IMG/VR virus record: IMGVR_UViG_3300041809_000574
Location: 1 to 26,210 of that record
Origin: a virus
Length of the DNA stretch: 26,210 nucleotides
Direction: 5' to 3' (one strand)
The translations under genes were made by a program, and so were the position numbers. Positions 7,883 through 16,113 of the stretch are shown here, in pieces (position 1 is the stretch's first letter; every line of letters begins with the position of its first letter). Under the pieces are notes generated by a model. That model saw only the letters and a program-made list of their open reading frames with translations, had not been told where the DNA came from and did no database searches.

Positions 7883-8342
7883 GGTACTCCTCCGCTTTCT
7901 TGCACCAACCTAATACTGCTTCCACACGAGCAAGAGCAACATTACATGCTTGGCACAAAAGACCACGAACTCTCCCAGTCGCATGGTCATGGTCTACAGC
8001 GAGATTTTTTCTAGTTGGAGGATTACCACAAAGGGCACAAAGACCGTGTTGTTCTTTGAATAGGGCGTCATGCTCAGTCGGGGTCAACCCATACTGCTTC
8101 AATTCATACTTACGCTTAGAGGATTCTACCCTTGCATGACAGGCGCTATCTTCCCGCTGTCGCTGAAGCTTTTTCTGAGTGCGTTCCCACATTCGTTCAG
8201 GGTGTTCTTTTCGATATAGGCGGTCGTCTTCCCTTATACATGACTTGCAACGATTGACATAACCATCTTTCGATGCGGTATTTCGATAAAAGTGCTTGTC
8301 GTCTAAAGGTAAAAGATTTTTACATCTGACACATGATTTCAT
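7827..8342 (-). CDS. Endonuclease VII-like HNH nuclease
   Basis: 171 aa from the ATG at 8342. An N-terminal zinc module (CVRCKNLLP then CKSC) is followed by a basic helix and the endonuclease VII signature: CALCGNPP, LAVDHDHATGRVRGLLC, CNVALARVEAV. T4 gp49 of this family resolves branched DNA, but related HNH genes are common mobile elements. The leader hairpin (8351-8393) and the overlap with the next gene favour a homing role here; a cellular role as resolvase cannot be excluded, though a RuvC-like gene is also present. Confidence 0.85.
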   Translation of the reverse strand: MKSCVRCKNLLPLDDKHFYRNTASKDGYVNRCKSCIREDDRLYRKEHPERMWERTQKKLQRQREDSACHARVESSKRKYELKQYGLTPTEHDALFKEQHGLCALCGNPPTRKNLAVDHDHATGRVRGLLCQACNVALARVEAVLGWCKKAEEYLAKYKQEEVSVSTGKESL

Positions 8343-8350
8343 AGTGCTAC

Positions 8351-8393
8351 CCCTGATAAAGGTATCAATAGTCAAATGATACCTTTATCAGGG
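8351..8393 (-). promoter_or_regulatory. Perfect 17-bp leader hairpin with ACTAT in its loop
   Basis: Arms 8351-8367 and 8377-8393 are perfect inverted repeats with a 9-nt loop. On the minus strand the loop contains GACTAT (8368-8373), and the 3' arm ends in ATCAGGGG, the SD of the ATG at 8342. A transcript started from the loop motif would lack the 5' arm and have a free SD. Confidence 0.7.
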
Positions 8394-8399
8394 TGGTGA

Positions 8400-8756
8400 T
8401 TAGGGCTTCTTCTTGACGAACTTCTTGACTTTGCCTTTGATGTTGGCTTCAACAGCCGCGAGTTTGGCTGCTGCTTCCTTCTCAGCAGCGATAGCGGCGT
8501 CTTCCGCAGCTTTGACTGCTACCTCTACAGCATACTCAGCAGAGCGAATCTCATCAGCCACCTTGGCAAGTTCTGCTTCAGGCTTGGGCTTGTACTGAGC
8601 GAAGATAGCCTTCGCCTTGGCAATTTCAAGTTGAATTTCAGTGGCGACCTTAGCCTCGGCGGCGTCGGCCTTCTCGGCGATGGACTCAAATGCGGCTTCC
8701 AGCTTGGCAATGTCCTCTGTGATGAGGGCACCGATTATAGAAACTCTAAGTGACAT
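8400..8756 (-). CDS. Ala-rich coiled-coil protein
   Basis: 118 aa from the ATG at 8756, preceded by AGGAGG at 6 nt. From about residue 15 to 105 the chain is a continuous Ala/Glu/Lys heptad-like helix, then a basic end GKVKKFVKKKP. This suggests a long helical bundle or coiled coil with a nucleic-acid-binding tail. No family recognised. A weak stem TTCCT/AGGAA (8761-8777) overlaps its SD. Confidence 0.7.
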   Translation of the reverse strand: MSLRVSIIGALITEDIAKLEAAFESIAEKADAAEAKVATEIQLEIAKAKAIFAQYKPKPEAELAKVADEIRSAEYAVEVAVKAAEDAAIAAEKEAAAKLAAVEANIKGKVKKFVKKKP

Positions 8757-8785
8757 GAGATTCCTCCTATAAAGGAACCCGGTAT

Positions 8786-9037
8786 TCACCCAATAAACCG
8801 CCTCTTACCCTTGATGGTAGTGTACTCCAGTCGCATCAGAATTTCAGCCTCTTCCCGGTTAATTTCCCCTCGCTCTAGCCATACCACAACCCGCTGACGG
8901 CTGAACACACAATCTGCCGAGGGCTCCCAGTTACCGAGGAACTGTTCACGCCATGAAGTGACAGGAGCCTTTCTCTCTTCAAAGTGCTCAGGAGGGTCGA
9001 ACTCTGTCCAAGGAATGTACGGATTGTCTTCTTTCAT
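8786..9037 (-). CDS. Small acidic phage protein, function unknown
   Basis: 83 aa. Trp- and Glu-rich N-terminal half (NPYIPWTEFDPPEHFEE), then a helix REEAEILMRLEY and a basic end KGKRRFIG. Its ATG overlaps the stop of the upstream gene as TAATG, so translation is probably coupled. No homology recognised. Confidence 0.65.
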   Translation of the reverse strand: MKEDNPYIPWTEFDPPEHFEERKAPVTSWREQFLGNWEPSADCVFSRQRVVVWLERGEINREEAEILMRLEYTTIKGKRRFIG

Positions 9038-9732
9038 TAGGTCATACTCAACTTTGGTCGGGATATTTGGAACTTCGCATGGGCCTTGGTCATATCTTCC
9101 ACGAACTTAGAAGCGTCCAAGAGATGAAGCAATACACGCTTCCCAACCGGCGTGATAGCCACCCCACCCTTCTTCACCTTGATGAGACCATAACTTTCAC
9201 CAAGAGCAACTATAGTGTCAGCCAATTGGTTTACAAGGTCGCGTACAAAAGCCTTCTGCCGGTCGGCGGGTACCGCCCCGCCAGTCTCATCGGTAATCTT
9301 GAAGCGTAGGTGCTTCTCCAATGGTTCGATGAGATACTCATGCTGTGGGTGTTCAAGTTCAGTCAAGAAGAGAACAAACAACTGTCGAATGACTGGGCTG
9401 AAATGCGGGTGGGCAGACTTCAACTGTTCAAAGATGAGTTCCCCGACAAGCAAAGTAACCCCAAATGTGGCTCCCCACTTGTAACCATCATACATTGAGG
9501 GAGTGGCAACAAACTCTGAGAGTGTGGGATAGTCCACATATTTCTTCAGGAGTGCCTTCTCTCTTTCCATAAAAAGCTTACCCTCTTTTATTGGGTTATC
9601 CTGTATTTCGTCCTCAACAAAATCCCCAGCCGTCGCTAATAACTCGTTCTTAGCTTGAGTGATAATGGTCTTTTGAAGGAACAATACCTTTTTCAGTTCC
9701 TCCAAGTTGGCAAGTGATACTAGATTTGGCAT
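9037..9732 (-). CDS. Phage protein of unknown function
   Basis: 231 aa. The N-terminal third is helical (SLANLEELKKVLFLQKT). The C-terminal half has a helix-strand pattern ending ESYGLIKVKKGGVAITPVGK, which could be a winged-helix-like hairpin, but this is weak. It heads a short coupled operon with the 83-aa gene (TAATG). A sigma70-like promoter lies about 50 bp upstream (9783-9812). Confidence 0.65.
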   Translation of the reverse strand: MPNLVSLANLEELKKVLFLQKTIITQAKNELLATAGDFVEDEIQDNPIKEGKLFMEREKALLKKYVDYPTLSEFVATPSMYDGYKWGATFGVTLLVGELIFEQLKSAHPHFSPVIRQLFVLFLTELEHPQHEYLIEPLEKHLRFKITDETGGAVPADRQKAFVRDLVNQLADTIVALGESYGLIKVKKGGVAITPVGKRVLLHLLDASKFVEDMTKAHAKFQISRPKLSMT

Positions 9733-9782
9733 AGTCTATATTACTCGTAGTGAAGACAGTTCGTGAAGTAAAACGTAAGTCA

Positions 9783-9812
9783 ATGATACTTTGTTTACTT
9801 TCACATCGTCAA
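9783..9812 (-). promoter_or_regulatory. Sigma70-like promoter
   Basis: On the minus strand TTGACG (9812-9807), an 18-bp spacer, then TATCAT (9788-9783). Each box matches the host consensus at 5 of 6 positions. It lies in a 99-bp gap and points at the gene starting at 9732. Confidence 0.55.
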
Positions 9813-9831
9813 TATCAAACTTTAGACAAAT

Positions 9832-10161
9832 TTACTGATGATGAAATCCTATCAGAAGTTCGTCGTAGGGGATTAGCTTAGAAACTCTATCAAGAGGTAA
9901 AACCGACTTTTTAAGCCGGGAGAGATGATAGTGGAAGCAACAAATTCTCAACCACAGGATAGGTCGCCGCCACAATAATATAGACATACTATAAGCAACT
10001 CTGCGGCGAAGACTAGTCAGGACGGCACGGTCGCGGAGGCCCGTGGCAGCTAGACGCTCGTAATAGTCCCTGTAGGCACGGAGCACGAACTGGATGTGGA
10101 ACTCCATTTCGAACGGGGTTGCCCGGTAGGGAAGCAGCAAGGTTAGCAACTGGTAAAGCAT
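9832..10161 (-). CDS. Small basic phage protein, function unknown
   Basis: 109 aa. A strong AAGGAGG sits 5 nt before the ATG, which argues that this is a real gene. The chain is Leu/Arg rich, with RVAYSMSILLWRRPILWLRICCF as a possible amphipathic or membrane-associated helix. No family recognised. It follows the GIY-YIG gene after 38 bp. Confidence 0.6.
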   Translation of the reverse strand: MLYQLLTLLLPYRATPFEMEFHIQFVLRAYRDYYERLAATGLRDRAVLTSLRRRVAYSMSILLWRRPILWLRICCFHYHLSRLKKSVLPLDRVSKLIPYDELLIGFHHQ

Positions 10162-10199
10162 GTTTGCCTCCTTGGCTACACGCTACCCGTTATCACCAG

Positions 10200-10868
10200 T
10201 TAGCATGTAACTCTTGAATTTCTCTGTCCCGCAAATTTACAAGCACAAGATTTGGAGCAGTATTTCCTCCCCATCGTGTTTACTCTGGTCTGAAATTTGG
10301 AACCACACATCGGGCATTCACGCTCCACAACTGGGGTTCGCATTTTACCTAAATTAGCCGCTCTAATTTTCTCCCCTACTTCTGGAGGTCTTACCCTTCC
10401 GGTTAAGGCCAAAGACACCCTATCTCTTGTACCCTGACTCACTGCGTGCCCCTTGCTTGCGGCTCCAATTTTACTTTTTGTTTCTGAAGAAAGAACATGA
10501 CCTGTCAATGCCTGACTAATCCTGTCACACCATTCCTGAGAGAATCGCTTACCCTTATTGGCACCCGGCCAACCTATAGGTACACCATCACCACCGGGTG
10601 TCATGTTATACCCCTTTAGGACACTGTTGGCCGATGCAATGCATTCAATTTCCTTATGCCTAGCGTCTGCTTCCGTCAAACCATCATACAGAATACTGAG
10701 CACAAAAGTGTCAGCCCCATACTTTCTAATGGCTCTGTGAAAGTGCAGGGTACTGCCTTTCTTTACTGAATAAAGGTGTGCCTTCCAGCGACTTGCGAGG
10801 GTTCGATGCGTTTTCCCTATATACACTTTGCCAGTAATCGTGTTTTGAATTTGGTATACCCGGAACAT
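10200..10868 (-). CDS. GIY-YIG homing endonuclease with NUMOD3 repeats and zinc finger
   Basis: 222 aa from the ATG at 10868; longer starts run into the upstream gene. GIY-YIG core FRVYQIQNTITGKVYIGKTH, then RWKAHLYSVKKG and the acidic EIECIAS. NUMOD3-like repeats (RFSQEWCDRISQALTG; SSETKSKIGAASKG; PPEVGEKIRAANLG) fill 110-175. The C-terminus is a zinc finger CPMCGSKF...YCSKSCAC. The SD is poor (TTAGG) and no clear leader hairpin is seen, unlike most homing genes here. It starts 17 nt after the upstream stop. Confidence 0.88.
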   Translation of the reverse strand: MFRVYQIQNTITGKVYIGKTHRTLASRWKAHLYSVKKGSTLHFHRAIRKYGADTFVLSILYDGLTEADARHKEIECIASANSVLKGYNMTPGGDGVPIGWPGANKGKRFSQEWCDRISQALTGHVLSSETKSKIGAASKGHAVSQGTRDRVSLALTGRVRPPEVGEKIRAANLGKMRTPVVERECPMCGSKFQTRVNTMGRKYCSKSCACKFAGQRNSRVTC

Positions 10869-10885
10869 ACCTAAGGAATGGGTAA

Positions 10886-11170
10886 TCAAGAAATACTCAA
10901 GCGTTTCCAAAGAAAACTTATCAACGCGGGAACAGTTCTAAGAGGTTCAGACCACTCCTCAACTTGAACATGATAAAAGTGCCCCCGGTATATATCCACC
11001 GTCCACGGAATTTCATTTGTTACACCCTTGACTCTAAAGCACGGAGTGTGTTTAAGAGACTCGTGCCTACCGTACACTGGGGACGCATCTGTGGGTATGT
11101 AGTGTAGAAGGGCTTGCATGACCGGCCCAACATCGCGGGGTTGAGGGTATTTTGGGGTTCCTTTACGCAT
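10886..11170 (-). CDS. Small phage protein, function unknown
   Basis: 94 aa from the ATG at 11170, with GAGG about 9 nt upstream. The start overlaps the stop of the preceding gene by 8 bp, so the two are probably coupled. Contains KGVTNEIPWTVDIYRGHFYHVQVEEW, likely a small beta sheet. No family recognised. Confidence 0.6.
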   Translation of the reverse strand: MRKGTPKYPQPRDVGPVMQALLHYIPTDASPVYGRHESLKHTPCFRVKGVTNEIPWTVDIYRGHFYHVQVEEWSEPLRTVPALISFLWKRLSIS

Positions 11171-11513
11171 CTTCCTCTTCCTCATCCCGACCAGCCCCCC
11201 TCTCACACCAACCACACGGTGGCATTCGGCAAGTTGAGCAGTAACAGCTAGTGGGAGCCTCATACCAATCGGCTTCGGGTTCAGGCGGAACCTTTGGCTT
11301 GCGAGTCGGGATGCCTAACTGCTTTCTGGTAGCATACCGCTTTCGCGCCTTCGCATTCCGCTGTTGTCTTGCGCGTTCCGCATTCTCCTGCTCCAATTTA
11401 TAAACAAGTTGGGAGAGTTTCATGAAGCCATCAAAGATGTCAGTGACAGTATCCCGTCCAGAGCCATGAGAAGCTGTCACTACATCGTCAACTGCCTTTT
11501 TAATCTCGTCCAT
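11163..11513 (-). CDS. Small protein with coiled coil and Cys cluster
   Basis: 116 aa. Residues 25-65 are a charged helix (LVYKLEQENAERARQQRNAK) followed by a basic stretch, then a Cys cluster CYCSTCRMPPCGWC that may bind zinc, and an acidic tail DEEEEDA. The ATG overlaps the helicase stop as TGATG, so it is likely co-translated with the helicase and could be an accessory factor; that link is inference. Confidence 0.65.
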   Translation of the reverse strand: MDEIKKAVDDVVTASHGSGRDTVTDIFDGFMKLSQLVYKLEQENAERARQQRNAKARKRYATRKQLGIPTRKPKVPPEPEADWYEAPTSCYCSTCRMPPCGWCERGAGRDEEEEDA

Positions 11514-13348
11514 CAGTCAGGCCACACCACGGCGTCCATCCACCACTTCGGGAACAAGTGACTGTAGCGGCTCAGGAAGCTGATGATGGCAGCGTCCAGA
11601 ATAAAGTGCTTCGCCTTGTCTTCCTTGTGACGATTACTGCGTCCTGTCGCCTGAACCAGAGCCAGAGCCACGCGGCTGGCGTACCACTCAGGGTCACGCT
11701 GCATCCGAGCCTTGACGTAGGGGTCGAGGCAGGGGTACGGCACCTTGACGATAACCGAGAACCGCGAGAGTTCATCCTTGAGGTCGAGTCCTTCCGTCAT
11801 ACTTGGAGAGAAGAGGACGGTTGGCTCCTCGGACTCAATGTGACGAACAATCGCGGAGTCCCGGTCACCTGTCACGCTCGTGTGCGTGAGCACCCGGTTG
11901 CGTGATTCCATGCTCTCGGACATGAAGCGATTCACCTTGTAGCTGTGCGTGTGAACAATGCCCTTGAAGCCCGAGAACTTATCCAAAATCTGCCCGAGGA
12001 AATCAGCAACCTTGGGCATGGCAACATCAATCGAAGGAACCTGACCAGAGTTATAGCACTTACGGCAACCTGAACCAGAGCGACCTTCGCGACCGGCGTT
12101 CTCCGGCGTCGAGCAGTCCGGGCAACCAACCTTGGTCGAGGACATATTCGCGATGGGCTTGAGGAACACTGGGCGATTCTCAACCGGGAAGTCACAGTCG
12201 ATGCGGCAAGTCACGGCTTCAGCCGGGTCAATACCGAGGTTACGCATGAAGAACTTGAAGTCGCCGATGGTAGCCGACATGATGATAACCTTCGCAGCCT
12301 TCGAGAAAAGAATCTCATCGGCGAACAGGGTGGCGGTAAGCGGCTTGACAATCATGCAGCCGAAGGAGTCGCTGCCCTTGGTCTCGTCGGTGTAGCAAAT
12401 CCAGTCAGTAATGTTCTCAGCGGCGGAGTTCAGGAAGAGGTTGATTTTCTCAGCGAACCGCTTCAAGCCATTCAGCTTCTTGCCAAGCTTGGCGGCGGCG
12501 TGATTGTTGCCGTCAGACTTGAGGTCTTCCAATTCTGACTCCCACTTCATGATGAGCGCCTGCGCGGCGGGGCGGAAAGTCTCAGCACACCATTCCATAC
12601 CCTTGGTGGTCTGCCCCGGCTTCACAACTGGCATAGAGAGGAAGTTGATACCAATCTCTTCGCAGCGGGAGCGGTTGATAACGATGTCAGCCAGTGAGAG
12701 AATCTGGTTCTCGCAGTTATGCCCCTCGTCAAGGATGAGCATGTTGCGGGGCAGAAGCTGACCAGCGTAGTTGGTCTCGTTCAGGTAGTAGGAGAAGTTG
12801 GTTACGCCAAGAGGATTCTTGCAGAAGGCAATCTTGGCTTCCTTGTAGGGGCAGTAGGAGCAGCCTGAACCTTCTCCACCCTCTTCCTCTGCCTCTTTTG
12901 CTGAGCGGCAAAGCATCCAGCCGATTTCGCAGTTGACGGGCTTGCCATCTTCATCAACAAACTGACTGCACTCGTAGTTCGAGCGACCCTTGAGTTCCTT
13001 GAGCCCCATGGAGGCAAAGTCGCCCGTCAATTGCGCTGTGAGAGATTTTTGGGGGGACAAGTAGTAGGCTCCGCGTTCAAATCGAGCATCAGTTCCCTGC
13101 GTTTTGGCAAAAGACCCCGCCGCCATACCAATAAAGCTCTTTCCAGCCCCGGTTGGAGCCTCGATGATGATAAACTTTTTGTTGGTGCAGTAGGCTTCAA
13201 GCACTGCCTCCAGCCCAATTTCTTGAGCCCTACGAATCTTGGTACCAAAGTTCTCAGCAATGATGTTAAAGTGGTCGTATATGTTTTGCGACCAGCAGTG
13301 ATTCAAACTTTTTATCACCTTTTGCTCGATTTGAACAAAGTCAGTCAT
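11513..13348 (-). CDS. Rad3/XPD/DinG-type superfamily 2 helicase with Fe-S cysteines
   Basis: 611 aa from the ATG at 13348 (GGAG 6 nt upstream). Walker A is EAPTGAGKS near residue 65. Walker B is LILDEGH near 205, the DEGH form. Between them lie six cysteines (YECSQF, VNCEIG, MLCRS, GCSYC, FCKNP) matching the Fe-S domain position of XPD/DinG helicases, which unwind DNA 5' to 3'. Motif VI QATGRSNRHKED is near the C-terminus. An extra CPDC...CRKC pair around 405-430, inside helicase domain 2, is unusual. It probably acts in phage recombination or repair and is followed by a coupled gene. Confidence 0.88.
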   Translation of the reverse strand: MTDFVQIEQKVIKSLNHCWSQNIYDHFNIIAENFGTKIRRAQEIGLEAVLEAYCTNKKFIIIEAPTGAGKSFIGMAAGSFAKTQGTDARFERGAYYLSPQKSLTAQLTGDFASMGLKELKGRSNYECSQFVDEDGKPVNCEIGWMLCRSAKEAEEEGGEGSGCSYCPYKEAKIAFCKNPLGVTNFSYYLNETNYAGQLLPRNMLILDEGHNCENQILSLADIVINRSRCEEIGINFLSMPVVKPGQTTKGMEWCAETFRPAAQALIMKWESELEDLKSDGNNHAAAKLGKKLNGLKRFAEKINLFLNSAAENITDWICYTDETKGSDSFGCMIVKPLTATLFADEILFSKAAKVIIMSATIGDFKFFMRNLGIDPAEAVTCRIDCDFPVENRPVFLKPIANMSSTKVGCPDCSTPENAGREGRSGSGCRKCYNSGQVPSIDVAMPKVADFLGQILDKFSGFKGIVHTHSYKVNRFMSESMESRNRVLTHTSVTGDRDSAIVRHIESEEPTVLFSPSMTEGLDLKDELSRFSVIVKVPYPCLDPYVKARMQRDPEWYASRVALALVQATGRSNRHKEDKAKHFILDAAIISFLSRYSHLFPKWWMDAVVWPD

Positions 13349-13360
13349 TCTTCTCTCCAC

Positions 13361-13450
13361 CTACAGTATACCCAACTCGCCGCTGTTTTGGCTAGTTTTT
13401 GGGGAATTTTTTCTCTTTTCCCATGCCTTTTTAAGTTTTTCACTCATCAT
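13361..13450 (-). CDS. Possible tiny basic protein or nuclease relic
   Basis: 29 aa from tandem ATGs at 13450, basic and helical (MSEKLKKAWEKRKNS). The upstream reading frame stays open for about 35 codons. The stretch resembles the NUMOD3-type helices in homing nucleases, and an AACTAT motif lies 28 bp upstream (13478-13483). No good SD. It may be a real micro-gene or debris between the helicase and the gene ending at 13503. Confidence 0.25.
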   Translation of the reverse strand: MMSEKLKKAWEKRKNSPKTSQNSGELGIL

Positions 13451-13502
13451 AGCTCGAAAAATGGGGTCGTGATACTGATAGTTTGTTTCTTCTGGGGAGA
13501 CA

Positions 13503-14171
13503 CTACACAATGACGTGAAAGCAGTCGGATGTGCAGGAGAACCCCTGAAGCTGCTCCTTTTCAAGGGCTTCCCGATGTTCTTCAGGCATGAATTCCAGCA
13601 GGGTAGCCGCCATCTCCCCTATCTTGTCCCGAAAGGTCTCGTCTGACACCCGTCCGGGGTACACCGAGGTTATGCCTCGCAACTTGCTGGCGTAGATAGA
13701 GCAGACATCTGAAGGGAGCCCACTGCCGGGGTCGTTGGCACACTTGGCGAATAGGGCAAGAGCCTCCTGCATCCGCTGGGTGGGGTTATCAACATGGTTG
13801 TAGAGGCAGGTCAGCTTTGTCCACAGTTTCTGACAGTCGGTTAGACCATTCCACTGGGAAGCGGTGCGGTTCGTAAGAGCGAACATCACATCATCATACA
13901 TCCGCTCTATCTTGAGGAAATGCTCAGCTTCTTTGAACTCATCAGACTCCATGGACAGAAATCTCTCGCGACGGCTGGCCTTCTCCTGTTGAACAAGTTC
14001 GAGAGAACAGGCGGCAGACCCGGCGTTGCCAATGCAACACAGATTGAGTTGAGAGTAGGGTATAGTTCGAAGAGTAGTCTCATCGAACTTCTTACCCTTC
14101 TCAATCAACTCACGTCGCAATTCAGCAAATTCCCGCTGTGGAGCATCCAAGGACTCAATTTCAATTTTCAT
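13503..14171 (-). CDS. Phage protein of unknown function
   Basis: 222 aa, soluble and mostly helical, with an N-terminal charged region (DAPQREFAELRRELIEKGKK) and scattered cysteines (NLCCIGNAGSAAC). No motif recognised. The ATG has AGGAC just upstream in a TATTATAGGAC context. It lies between the tail-fibre-like gene and the helicase block. Confidence 0.65.
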   Translation of the reverse strand: MKIEIESLDAPQREFAELRRELIEKGKKFDETTLRTIPYSQLNLCCIGNAGSAACSLELVQQEKASRRERFLSMESDEFKEAEHFLKIERMYDDVMFALTNRTASQWNGLTDCQKLWTKLTCLYNHVDNPTQRMQEALALFAKCANDPGSGLPSDVCSIYASKLRGITSVYPGRVSDETFRDKIGEMAATLLEFMPEEHREALEKEQLQGFSCTSDCFHVIV

Positions 14172-14268
14172 GTCCTATAATACCGCGTTACTTGAAACTC
14201 AAGATTGCTAGGAATGGCCCTCTCACAAAATGGTTAAAACAAACAAACTCCCAATTATAAGCACCAAC

Positions 14269-14520
14269 TTAATAAGCATAGATTTCATGTGTGTCTCCAT
14301 CTTGAGGGGGTACATCTGCTAAAATCGTGAGCGTGTTTCCACTGATTGAGTAGTATGCCCCATAAATTCTCTTAACACCATTCACAAAGTAGAACGATGC
14401 TGTCGGGGTTGTCGGTGTGGCTGACAACGTATAAGACGTGCCCCCATCGGGGTCAGTAGGAGTAGTAGTGAAAGGAGGACCAAATCCCCCGCCGCCGACG
14501 CCACCTACTGAGCTAATCAC
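14269..14520 (-). CDS. C-terminal part of the tail-fibre-like protein, split off by a frameshift
   Basis: 83 aa. Gly-rich linker GGVGGGGFGPPFTTTPT followed by a small beta domain ending THEIYAY. It continues, in the neighbouring frame, the repeat that breaks off in the upstream reading frame near 14622. It has no SD of its own; its GTG merely overlaps the upstream stop. Best read as the distal end of one fibre protein. Confidence 0.6.
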   Translation of the reverse strand: MISSVGGVGGGGFGPPFTTTPTDPDGGTSYTLSATPTTPTASFYFVNGVKRIYGAYYSISGNTLTILADVPPQDGDTHEIYAY

Positions 14521-15473
14521 ACCACCTGAAATAGTGATTGTCGTGCCATCGGGCTTGACGAGACCAAGCGTGCTTGTAGTGGCGGTTGGAATCGTATAGG
14601 TCGAAGCGGCGGAAACAGTCGCTTGGCATTTACAGTGACACTCGCGGGAGCATAGGTGCCCACATTGGAGTTGACAGTTGCAAGTGTGGCTACTTTACTT
14701 CCAGAGCCTGAACTTGTGGTGACATCACCAGTGAGTTGAGTAATCCCTCCCGCTGCACTGCTGATAACCCCACCTGAGATTGTGATAGTTGTTCCATCAG
14801 GCTTCACCAAACCAAACGCTGAACCCGTAGCCGTGGGAACACTAATCTGCCCACTCACATTGACATCAATCGTTACCCCATCTGGCTTCACAATACCCGC
14901 TACAGAGGTTGTGGCGATAGGCACACTCACAGCTTCAGCAAGAGGGTACGAGACGAAGGGGAATTGAACATAGCTATTCAACGTCCCCCCAACCTGATAG
15001 ATGTAACCCAACGGTTGAACCAAATCAGGAGGAGTGGGAAGCGCCAGTTGGACCGAACCGGGAGATGTGGTGCTCAAATAAACGGGGGCTCCCACATCAC
15101 TCGGACTAAACCCGGTTACGAATGGACAGTTAACTAGCCCCTGAGTGTTGACAGTTACAGTGGCTCCACTAGTAGCATCCGCAGCTACAAACCCCATGGC
15201 GGGAAGGTTATCCGTGCTCAGAGCAGAAGCCAGTCGAGCCGAAACATTGACGCCGGTATAATAAAGGTTGACAAGCTGTCCTGCGGTAAGGTTTACTGCG
15301 GCGGTGGCTGTAATAGGGGTGGAGGTAGAGAAGAAGCTACTATCCAGAGCACCTTCGGCGTTCAACACAATCGGTGCATATGCAGTGGCTGGGCTTCCAG
15401 TATATGTAGCCACACCGTCAGTGATGTCGATGAGGTTCGTAGTTTGGTTGAAGATGCAAAGCTTTGTAGACAT
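14517..15473 (-). CDS. Tail-fibre-like repeat protein, frameshifted near its end
   Basis: 318 aa as read. Two or more copies of a fibre repeat are visible (SVAGIVKPDGVTI; SAFGLVKPDGTTITISGG), and ASVTVNAK is typical of phage tail fibres just before the usual QVTAAS segment. At about 14622 the frame changes: the last 37 residues are Pro/Arg-rich and unlike the rest, while the neighbouring frame there reads ATVSAASTYTIPTATT and TSTLGLVKPDGTTITISG. Adding one base there restores a single protein of about 400 aa with the 14269-14520 part. The ATG has GAGG at 8 nt and overlaps the stop of the HNH gene (TAATG). Confidence 0.75.
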   Translation of the reverse strand: MSTKLCIFNQTTNLIDITDGVATYTGSPATAYAPIVLNAEGALDSSFFSTSTPITATAAVNLTAGQLVNLYYTGVNVSARLASALSTDNLPAMGFVAADATSGATVTVNTQGLVNCPFVTGFSPSDVGAPVYLSTTSPGSVQLALPTPPDLVQPLGYIYQVGGTLNSYVQFPFVSYPLAEAVSVPIATTSVAGIVKPDGVTIDVNVSGQISVPTATGSAFGLVKPDGTTITISGGVISSAAGGITQLTGDVTTSSGSGSKVATLATVNSNVGTYAPASVTVNAKRLFPPLRPIRFQPPLQARLVSSSPMARQSLFQVV

Positions 15474-16048
15474 TATCGCGTCCTCGAACTGAATTTAGCC
15501 AAATTGGTTACGAGCAAAGTTAGCTCCGCAAGAGTAGCATTACTCTTTATCGTGTTTGCGCGATGACTAATCACCCAAACATTCCCCTTTACATACCCTT
15601 GAGTTGCATCAAGGCGGTCTAGTGATGGGCTATTCGCTGAAAGAACCCCCTCTGCAACATGCAACTCCACGCCAAGAAGGGGGCAGTGTGTGGGGACTTG
15701 AATATCCCCCAACTCCAAATCAAACTTTAAGCCAGAAACCTTAGCCCTACGCCGAGCAGACTGCCAGAGGTTGTATTCAGCCGTTCCAGTCATACCGTGA
15801 GTTCTAAACCGTTTGGATGTTTGCTCACTCCTAACACAACCACAGCTTATACTTGCACCTGATTTAAGGCTCTTTCCGCAAACAACCTTCTCCGTTCCAC
15901 ACTTACAATGACAGAGCCAATAAGGACTCTCATGACGACTCTCAACATACTGTTTTACAGTCCAGTTTCCATACTGATTCCCTGTCAAATCTGACCGTAA
16001 CGTCTCACTTATCTTTTTCCTACAAGCAGCACTTTGTGTTCTCACCAT
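15473..16048 (-). CDS. HNH homing endonuclease with N-terminal zinc-finger module
   Basis: 191 aa from the ATG at 16048. The N-terminus has a zinc-finger-like module (YWLCHCKCGTEKVVCG...ISCGC). The nuclease half matches the 181-aa HNH protein at 18074: KFDLELGDIQVPTHCPLLG, then NSPSLDRLDATQGYVKGN and VISHRANTIKSNAT. The SD AGAGG abuts the 3' arm (GTCAAAAAA) of a leader hairpin. The stop overlaps the tail-fibre start as TAATG, so insertion kept the downstream start intact. Confidence 0.85.
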   Translation of the reverse strand: MVRTQSAACRKKISETLRSDLTGNQYGNWTVKQYVESRHESPYWLCHCKCGTEKVVCGKSLKSGASISCGCVRSEQTSKRFRTHGMTGTAEYNLWQSARRRAKVSGLKFDLELGDIQVPTHCPLLGVELHVAEGVLSANSPSLDRLDATQGYVKGNVWVISHRANTIKSNATLAELTLLVTNLAKFSSRTR

Positions 16049-16096
16049 TTTTTGACCTCTGCTAAAAGTTTTCAAAAGTCAAAAAACCATATAGTT
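16048..16096 (-). promoter_or_regulatory. Leader hairpin of the HNH gene plus AACTAT motif
   Basis: Nine-bp arms 16048-16056 and 16078-16086 (TTTTTTGAC/GTCAAAAAA) with a 21-nt loop. On the minus strand the 3' arm covers the end of the SD (AGAGGTC) and runs up to the ATG. AACTAT is at 16091-16096, 4 bp upstream of the stem. Confidence 0.55.
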
Positions 16097-16113
16097 ATCA
16101 GAGATTAAAATAG

